A DNA stretch of 64,000 nucleotides, from NCBI GenBank assembly GCA_041391745.1, contig JAWKNK010000006.1, positions 1 to 64,000 on the forward strand, in the 5' to 3' direction. How positions within the stretch are numbered: the first letter of the stretch is position 1; every line of letters starts with the position of its first letter. This DNA comes from JAIXWP01 sp041391745 (GTDB taxonomy: Bacteria; Bacteroidota; Bacteroidia; Flavobacteriales_D; Sanyastnellaceae). The position numbers and the translations under genes are program-made. This document shows, in pieces, positions 58,956 to 64,000 of this stretch. The notes below the pieces were generated by a model that did not search any database, was not told the origin of the DNA, and saw only the letters and a list, made by a program, of their open reading frames with translations.

Positions 58956-60289
58956 TGAGCAAGACTTGGAAACTGATAATAGCCATCGGAGGTGGCTTTC
59001 TTTTACTCGTAATACTTATCATCGTATTTAGTGGTGGTAAGGAAGCGAAAGTGGTGACCTTGGAAAAAGCAGAAAAACGCAGCATAGTAGAAACAGTTAC
59101 TGCTAGCGGAAAATTGCAACCTGAGGTGGAGGTAAAGATTCAATCTGAAGTAAGTGGTCAGATAATAGAGCTTCCAGTGAAGGAAGGAGACATCGTAGAG
59201 AAAGGTCAATTGCTACTAAAGATCAATCCGGATATTTATATCTCTGCTTTAAACAGAGCGGATGCTGCTTTGAGCAGCGCTAAGGCCAACCTTGCAGGGT
59301 CTAAAGCTCGACTTGCTCAGGCAGAAGCACAGTTTGAAGCTCAAAAATTAAACTTTGAAAGACAACAAAAACTATTTGACCAAAAAGCAATTTCGAAAGC
59401 AGAATATGATAATGCTGTAAGTCAGTTTCAGACTTCTCAAGCCGAAGTGACTGCTAGCAAAGAAAGCATTCACGCGGCACAATTCAGTATTGAAAGTGCT
59501 ATGGCCAGCAGAAATGAAGCTGCAGATAACCTAAAGCGAACAACCATTTTTGCACCGATGAATGGTACCGTTACTGCTTTGACAAAAGAGATAGGTGAAA
59601 CCGTTTTAGGGAACAACATGATGAGTGGAGATGTGGTAATGAAGGTTTCTTCATTAAGCACCATGGAGGTGAATGTAGAAGTAAATGAAAGTGACATCGT
59701 ACGCGTACAGCTTGGAGATACAGCCACTGTTGAAGTTGACTCTTATCGTGATATGGCGTTCAAAGGATTGGTGACAGAGATTGGCAATACGGCATTGAAC
59801 GCATTGAGCGGAATCAGCTTGAGCTCAAATGAAGTGACCAATTTCTCGGTAAAAATTAGAATCCTAGCGTCGTCATACCAAGAATTAATGAAAGATAAAG
59901 GTGAAGGATTCGCTCCCTTTAAACCAGGTATGAGCGCTACAGTTGAAATTCAAACGGAGAAAGAAATGGATGTGCTTTCTGTTCCGATTAAAGCGGTAAC
60001 TGCACGAGAAGACACTTCTTCTACTCAAGGGTTTGGGGAAATGAAAATGATGTCTTCTAATTCGAATGACAATAAAGATCCGTTTATTATTGTTTTCGTG
60101 AAAAATGCCAGTTCCAAAGCAGAAATTCGAGTTGTAGAAACCGGAATTCAAGACGATGAATTTATTCAGATCAAGTCGGGATTGTCGGAAGGTGATGAAG
60201 TGATTACAGGTCCTTACGATGAGGTATCTAAGAGATTGAAAGGTGGGGACGTAGTGAAATCAGAGGAGGAGAAAGGACCGAAGAAATGA
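58955..60289 (+). CDS. HlyD/MacA-type periplasmic adaptor
   Basis: 444 residues. One N-terminal membrane helix, lipoyl half-motif LQPEVEVKIQSEVSGQIIEL, a long hairpin coiled coil (about 100-190, rich in A, S, K, Q, E), second half-motif RTTIFAPMNGTVTALTKEIG, then beta-barrel and membrane-proximal domains (VPIKAVTAREDTS; SGLSEGDEVITGP). It couples an inner-membrane transporter to TolC. Unusually no MacB or RND permease follows; tsaB does, overlapping by four bases. Confidence 0.93.
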   Translation: MSKTWKLIIAIGGGFLLLVILIIVFSGGKEAKVVTLEKAEKRSIVETVTASGKLQPEVEVKIQSEVSGQIIELPVKEGDIVEKGQLLLKINPDIYISALNRADAALSSAKANLAGSKARLAQAEAQFEAQKLNFERQQKLFDQKAISKAEYDNAVSQFQTSQAEVTASKESIHAAQFSIESAMASRNEAADNLKRTTIFAPMNGTVTALTKEIGETVLGNNMMSGDVVMKVSSLSTMEVNVEVNESDIVRVQLGDTATVEVDSYRDMAFKGLVTEIGNTALNALSGISLSSNEVTNFSVKIRILASSYQELMKDKGEGFAPFKPGMSATVEIQTEKEMDVLSVPIKAVTAREDTSSTQGFGEMKMMSSNSNDNKDPFIIVFVKNASSKAEIRVVETGIQDDEFIQIKSGLSEGDEVITGPYDEVSKRLKGGDVVKSEEEKGPKK

Positions 60290-60954
60290 TACTTTGTGTT
60301 GAAACAACATCACTGAATTGTTCGGTAGCACTTTGCAATGAAAGTGGTCGAATAGATCTTCTCGAGCATAGAGAGAAAGGATATACACATGCTGAGAAAT
60401 TGCATGTTTTTATCGATGAAATTCTGAAGAGAAATCAGATTACCTCTAAAGATCTTCAAGCTATAGCCGTGAGTATGGGTCCAGGTTCGTATACTGGATT
60501 GAGAATAGGTGTGTCAAGCGTAAAGGGGTTGTGCTATGCGTTAAATATTCCACTTATGGCCATAAGTACATTAGAAATGTTGTTGAGCGCTGTAGCGGTA
60601 GAAGAAGTATATTCTCAAATCATTCCAATGATTGATGCTCGAAGAATGGAAGTTTATATGCAAGTTTTTTCAAATGAAAGAGCTGCAAAAACTGAAGTGG
60701 AGGCCAACATTTTAGACGCGACCTATTTTGAAAATTTACCGAGCAATACTTTGGTACTAGGAGAAGGCGCGGACAAGTTTAAGAGTTTGTTGCCCACTTC
60801 AGTTAAGCTGCAAGAGGGAGTTTTTCCGAGCGCTTCAATGATGGTACAGTTGGCTCTTTCTAAATTTCAAAAGAAGCAATTCGAGGATGTAGCGTACTTC
60901 GAACCTTTTTACCTAAAAGAGTTTATAGCGGGGACACCCAAGGCAATAAAATAA
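60286..60954 (+). CDS. tsaB: tRNA threonylcarbamoyladenosine biosynthesis protein TsaB
   Basis: 222 residues. Part of the TsaBDE complex making t6A37 in tRNAs that read ANN codons. ASKHA fold: ILCVETTSLNCSVALC, KGYTHAEKLHVFIDEIL, SMGPGSYTGLRIGVSSVKGLC, IDARRMEVYM. It lacks the metal site of TsaD, as expected. Its ATG overlaps the adaptor stop (ATGA). Confidence 0.95.
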   Translation: MILCVETTSLNCSVALCNESGRIDLLEHREKGYTHAEKLHVFIDEILKRNQITSKDLQAIAVSMGPGSYTGLRIGVSSVKGLCYALNIPLMAISTLEMLLSAVAVEEVYSQIIPMIDARRMEVYMQVFSNERAAKTEVEANILDATYFENLPSNTLVLGEGADKFKSLLPTSVKLQEGVFPSASMMVQLALSKFQKKQFEDVAYFEPFYLKEFIAGTPKAIK

Positions 60955-60972
60955 AGGTTAGGGGAAAGGAGT

Positions 60973-60980
60973 TATCTTTG
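60973..60980 (+). promoter_or_regulatory. TATCTTTG -7 box of the Rieske-like lipoprotein gene
   Basis: A perfect TAnnTTTG, 13 bases before ATG 60994. Confidence 0.6.
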
Positions 60981-60993
60981 TGTATCACAAATC

Positions 60994-61401
60994 ATGAAAA
61001 AGGTAATAGGGATTTTCTTAGTCGTATTTGTTTTGTCTTGTCGAGATAGACAAGCGAATATTCCCTACGTTCCCGTCGATATCATTCTTAACATCAACGA
61101 GCCTCAATTTTTTGATTTATCCGTGCCTACGGGGTATGCCTATGTCATTGGTGGTTCTCAAGGCATCATTGTGTATCGCGTGAATGAATCTGAGTTTGTT
61201 GCTCTCGAGCGACACAGCCCTTATCAACCTGAAGAGAAATGCCAAGTGGTGGTGAAGGAAGATGGAGTGATAGTGGAAGATCCTTGCTCAGGGTCTCAGT
61301 GGCTCATCAATGATGGAAGTATTGTAAACGGTCCAAGTCCATTCGCTTTAAAGCAATACCAAACCTCCTATAATGCACCATATGTGCATATATTCAATTA
61401 G
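60994..61401 (+). CDS. Lipoprotein with a Rieske-like fold lacking cluster ligands
   Basis: 135 residues. Lipobox VLSC (Cys16). The mature part (about 40-130) reads like a small Rieske domain: FVALERHSPYQPEEKC where Rieske proteins have CPH, and DPCSGSQWLINDGSIVNGP where they have CPCHGSxF. At these places three of the four [2Fe-2S] ligands appear replaced (C to S, H to Y, H to S), so a cluster is unlikely. Related small lipoproteins occur in flavobacteria. Function unknown. Confidence 0.65.
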   Translation: MKKVIGIFLVVFVLSCRDRQANIPYVPVDIILNINEPQFFDLSVPTGYAYVIGGSQGIIVYRVNESEFVALERHSPYQPEEKCQVVVKEDGVIVEDPCSGSQWLINDGSIVNGPSPFALKQYQTSYNAPYVHIFN

Positions 61402-61494
61402 TTGGGTATAAACTGCCGTTTTTTCAGCTTAAACCGTAACCTTGTAGTATAGGAAGCGTATCACATGCGTCTTATTGTGAACACCAAACAGAAA

Positions 61495-62016
61495 ATGAAG
61501 AAACGCTTACTAATCGTGTTGTTTGCGGCTGCCGCATTTTGCAGTTGCTCAAGTGAGGAAGATCCTAACTCAAACAAGAATGTCCGAATTATTTCAGAGA
61601 CCGACTCACTTTTTGTAGTTCAAAAAGGTCCATTTCATTTTAGCATGAGCATACCAAAGGACTTAATTGCTCAGTCCATTCCAATGATTATTTATCAGGA
61701 GTCAACAGGTAAATTGGTTATTTCCGTGGGGGATAAATTCTTCATTGAAGGCTCTCAAGAAATTAAGGAAATTGAAAAAATTAAGTCGGAATTGCTTGAT
61801 GACAATGTCTTAATTTCAAAAGTAGAAGACATTACTAAATCCACTTTACTGTATAGTCAAAGTTTACCTCATGGTAAAGTATTTTCATGGCATTATAAAG
61901 CTATGAAAAGAGAAATGGAAATGCCATATTTCTTTGAGAGCAGTGAAACTCATCAATTCACGTTGGAAGACGTAAGACTGATGCAAAAAGCGATTGACTC
62001 TATTTCGCCACTTTAG
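61495..62016 (+). CDS. Lipoprotein of unknown function
   Basis: 173 residues from ATG 61495. The signal peptide has a lipobox near FCSC. The mature part has mixed alpha/beta character with acidic patches; no family recognised. An upstream in-frame ATG at 61465 gives a longer, more basic N-terminus that is less signal-like. Its 3' end overlaps the convergent epimerase gene by 17 bases. Confidence 0.7.
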   Translation: MKKRLLIVLFAAAAFCSCSSEEDPNSNKNVRIISETDSLFVVQKGPFHFSMSIPKDLIAQSIPMIIYQESTGKLVISVGDKFFIEGSQEIKEIEKIKSELLDDNVLISKVEDITKSTLLYSQSLPHGKVFSWHYKAMKREMEMPYFFESSETHQFTLEDVRLMQKAIDSISPL

Positions 62017-62413
62017 ACTTGTCTTGACATAACTCTAATAGAACTCCATTTGATGCTTTGGGGTGCATAAAAGCAATGATTTTATTGTCGGCTCCTTCTT
62101 TTGGTTCGTTGTGAATCATTTGATAGCCTAAGCCTTTCAGTCGTTCTATTTCCGCGTAAATGTCTTCAACATCAAATGCAATGTGGTGAATTCCTTCTTT
62201 ATTCTTCTCTAAGAATTTAGCAATGGCGCTATCACTATTTGTTGCTTGAAGCAATTCAATTTTATTGGGACCCACTTGAAAGAATGACGTGAGAACGCCT
62301 TCGCTTTCTACGATCTCAGTTTTATATGCTGGTAGTCCGAGGATATCTTCAAAAATTTTATTCGATGCAGTGATGTCTTTTACTGCGATTCCAATGTGCT
62401 CAATTTTGTTCAT
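62000..62413 (-). CDS. mce: Methylmalonyl-CoA epimerase
   Basis: 137 residues, glyoxalase/VOC fold. Interconverts (R)- and (S)-methylmalonyl-CoA in propionate/branched-chain metabolism. KIEHIGIAVKDITASNKIF with first metal His, KIELLQATNSDS, EGIHHIAFDVEDI with His, and GVLLELCQ with the last Glu ligand. ATG 62413 is chosen; its A is shared with the TGA of the preceding gene, TGATG. The longer frame upstream lies inside that gene. Confidence 0.95.
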   Translation of the reverse strand: MNKIEHIGIAVKDITASNKIFEDILGLPAYKTEIVESEGVLTSFFQVGPNKIELLQATNSDSAIAKFLEKNKEGIHHIAFDVEDIYAEIERLKGLGYQMIHNEPKEGADNKIIAFMHPKASNGVLLELCQDKSKVAK

Positions 62414-63261
62414 CACTTGTTGTATTTTTTCATGTCCTTTCCCCACAAGTTGTGCTTGCCACCAGAAGTATCTTTTCCTACGCACTTTCTTCCTTCTGTT
62501 TTATCTAAAAATAGAAAACGAATAGTTATGATCACAGGACGATATCTATTGGAAAAATAGGGAAGCGTTGAATTCCCGTCTAGCGTTGGATAGAGGTTTA
62601 GTATTGGTGTTTCTACCATTGGCATTACATACAATCCTGGGTCAATTTTAAACCCGAATCCAAGTTTGTAGTGCAATTGTATTTGAATGTTTCCAGGGAA
62701 TTCCTGCGGAATTGCAGGGTAGAAATTTTCAGAATTTCTATTTTTTAAAAAAATGTAGTCGAAATTGAGACCAAGGGAATTGTGGATCCATGCGCGATCC
62801 GCAATCTGTATGATATTAGAAGCATTGATGAATGCACCAGCACTTCCATCTGAAAATGTAGATTTGTTTGTAGCGTCAACGAGCATTCCTCCTTGGTTCA
62901 CTTGTCCGGCAAATTCCTCTTTACCGCGGAGCAATTTGAAATGTACACCGTAGTCAAAATGGTGTAAAAGGTAATATCCTTCTAGAAATTTGTGCCTTCC
63001 TACTTCTGCGTAAACTCCAATGCGTGAGCTCGGGTTAAATCTTCCAGAATACAAGGTGTCATTAGCAAATTCACCCTCGCCATAAAGCGTTTGAAATTTA
63101 TTGCCTGTGCTGCTTGGCATGAGCGTAATGCCCGGTGCGAAAAACCACCCTCTTTTTTGGAAGGCATTTTCACCATAAAGCGGTGCCTTTTGTCTTCCTA
63201 CTTGTGCTATTAAGCCCAGGTGACAGACAGCAATTATCAAGATGAGAATTACTCTTTTCAT
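62413..63261 (-). CDS. Exported beta-barrel-like protein of unknown function
   Basis: 282 residues. Signal peptide about 1-19 (ends LIAQ). A region rich in alternating aromatic/polar strands (GWFFAPGITLMPSS, GVYAEVGRHKFLEGYYLLHHF, IQLHYKLGFGFKIDPGLYVMP) suggests an outer-membrane barrel. The C-terminal ~25 residues (KCVGKDTSGGKHNLWGKDM) are polar and basic and contain the only Cys. Translationally coupled to the epimerase by TGATG. No family named. Confidence 0.7.
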   Translation of the reverse strand: MKRVILILIIAVCHLGLIAQVGRQKAPLYGENAFQKRGWFFAPGITLMPSSTGNKFQTLYGEGEFANDTLYSGRFNPSSRIGVYAEVGRHKFLEGYYLLHHFDYGVHFKLLRGKEEFAGQVNQGGMLVDATNKSTFSDGSAGAFINASNIIQIADRAWIHNSLGLNFDYIFLKNRNSENFYPAIPQEFPGNIQIQLHYKLGFGFKIDPGLYVMPMVETPILNLYPTLDGNSTLPYFSNRYRPVIITIRFLFLDKTEGRKCVGKDTSGGKHNLWGKDMKKYNK

Positions 63262-63329
63262 ATCAACAAATTTGAGAAAAGCCGCGAGAGCAACTTTGTC
63301 GGTTTCAATAAGTTGATAACAAGAGAATC

Positions 63330-64000
63330 TTAGTTTTCTTGTATCAACTCGAGGATTTGTTGTTCCACTTCTTCACTATCCCAGATTTCATAAATGTCGG
63401 GTCTGCTCATTACCTGTTTCATAATCGCGTCTTGACGGTCTCCATTTTGTAGGGCGTCATTGTAGGGAATATGTGAGAAGGTGACTTGTGAGTAGAGTGG
63501 AAGCCAAAGATTAGGATGCTTTGAAGAAAATTTGGCTTCAATTTTTTTCTGAAGAAGAAAATCCTTGTCAGCCGTTTTATCGCGCATCTCAATGTAATTG
63601 CGGAGTGCTAATTCTAAAATGGCATCGCCAGCGGGTTTGCGAATCTTAGAGTATTCTTCAAACATAGATGACCAATCCGAACCGTGCTTTTCCATGAGTT
63701 CATTTAGGACTGTACAATCTTCAAATCCGCTATTCATTCCTTGTCCATAGAATGGTACAATAGCATGCGCAGCATCACCCATCAAGCAAATTTTATCCTG
63801 GTAGTTCCAAGGACTACACTTGGTCATTACGAGACTTGACGTAGGATTAGTGAAAAAGTCTTGAAGCATTTCTGGCATCATCGGAACAGCGTCTCCAAAA
63901 TGAGTTTGGAAGAAGTTGGTAACACTTGCCTCATCTTTCAAATGTTCGAATGCGTGTTTACCTTCAAATGCTAGGAACAAGGTGCATGTAAAACTTCCAT
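63330..64000 (-). CDS. kmo: Kynurenine 3-monooxygenase, C-terminal part (cut by window edge)
   Basis: The last ~222 residues of a class A flavin monooxygenase. Seen: SFTCTLFLAFEG, the FAD segment KICLMGDAAHAIVPFYGQGMNSGFEDC (GDAAH box), and the KMO-specific tail with EYSKIRKPAGDAILELALRNYIEMRD. It hydroxylates L-kynurenine to 3-hydroxykynurenine with NADPH and O2 in tryptophan breakdown or NAD synthesis. The frame is open to the window end, so the TTG at 63980 is not the start. Confidence 0.95.
   Translation of the reverse strand, partial: GSFTCTLFLAFEGKHAFEHLKDEASVTNFFQTHFGDAVPMMPEMLQDFFTNPTSSLVMTKCSPWNYQDKICLMGDAAHAIVPFYGQGMNSGFEDCTVLNELMEKHGSDWSSMFEEYSKIRKPAGDAILELALRNYIEMRDKTADKDFLLQKKIEAKFSSKHPNLWLPLYSQVTFSHIPYNDALQNGDRQDAIMKQVMSRPDIYEIWDSEEVEQQILELIQEN

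Noticed and set aside
1..64000. tRNA, rRNA, CRISPR array or phage genes
   Set aside because: No clover-leaf with conserved T-loop and CCA, no rRNA stretch, no regularly spaced repeats and no phage structural or integrase gene were seen.

Overview
The window is a compact, gene-dense stretch of a Bacteroidota chromosome, most likely Flavobacteriales (close relatives of the Cryomorphaceae/Schleiferiaceae would fit). The signs are: type IX secretion features (a C-terminal sorting domain, several PorV/PorQ-like barrels, RemB/Wzi-like barrels), a SusC-style TonB receptor with a carboxypeptidase-regulatory-like N-terminus, DUF4290, OstA-like, a caa3-type oxidase assembly cluster, kynurenine monooxygenase, and the Bacteroidota promoter signature TAnnTTTG in front of at least sixteen genes. 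The genus cannot be named from the sequence alone. No tRNA, rRNA or CRISPR array was seen.

Layout. 1-1.1 kb: start of serS, then rpmA-rplU. 1.1-4.8 kb: DMT transporter, HMA lipoprotein, heme A synthase, PorV-like barrel. 4.9-8 kb: folA-thyA, a YdeI-like protein and purK; thyA and purK each carry a one-base homopolymer frameshift. 8-11.5 kb: a type IX-secreted beta-propeller, a small barrel, mtgA and an exported C1 peptidase. 11.6-18.8 kb: ddl, ruvC, then a surface-polysaccharide/envelope run (GT2, ABC permease, GDP-fucose synthase, RemB/Wzi-like barrel, WecA-like transferase). 18.8-24.5 kb: sigma-54 activator, UvrD helicase, DUF4290, HupE, YidD, lipoprotein. 24.6-28.5 kb: a decayed island. 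A PAS histidine kinase has been split by a segment carrying an IS4-type element, inverted repeats and a 5'-truncated MORN-repeat gene; the rest of the kinase has three more frameshifts, while its response regulator is intact. 28.9-39 kb: HIT protein, greA, then a large outer-membrane operon (TonB receptor, 1,413-residue secreted protein, PorV-like barrel). 39.3-51 kb: secreted proteins of unknown role, DUF255 protein, glyA, and the run rsh-fur-purA-OstA-like. 51.2-56.6 kb: cytochrome c oxidase cluster (ctaB, two subunit III genes, subunit IV, a copper-ligand-free SCO paralogue, a true SCO, DUF420, a small CxxC membrane protein). 56.7-64 kb: OmpA protein, TolC and HlyD efflux parts, tsaB, two lipoproteins, methylmalonyl-CoA epimerase, a barrel, and the 3' part of kmo.

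The most unusual signals are: (1) a dispersed palindrome built on ACCGAAT...ATTCGGT, present five times, in several reading frames and twice on a start codon; (2) a set of genes whose TAnnTTTG box lies only 4-6 bases from the start codon, implying leaderless or nearly leaderless mRNAs; (3) the split kinase and its junction with a truncated MORN gene; (4) ligand-free paralogues of SCO and Rieske proteins. All function statements rest on reading the sequence and on knowledge of the families; no database search was run.
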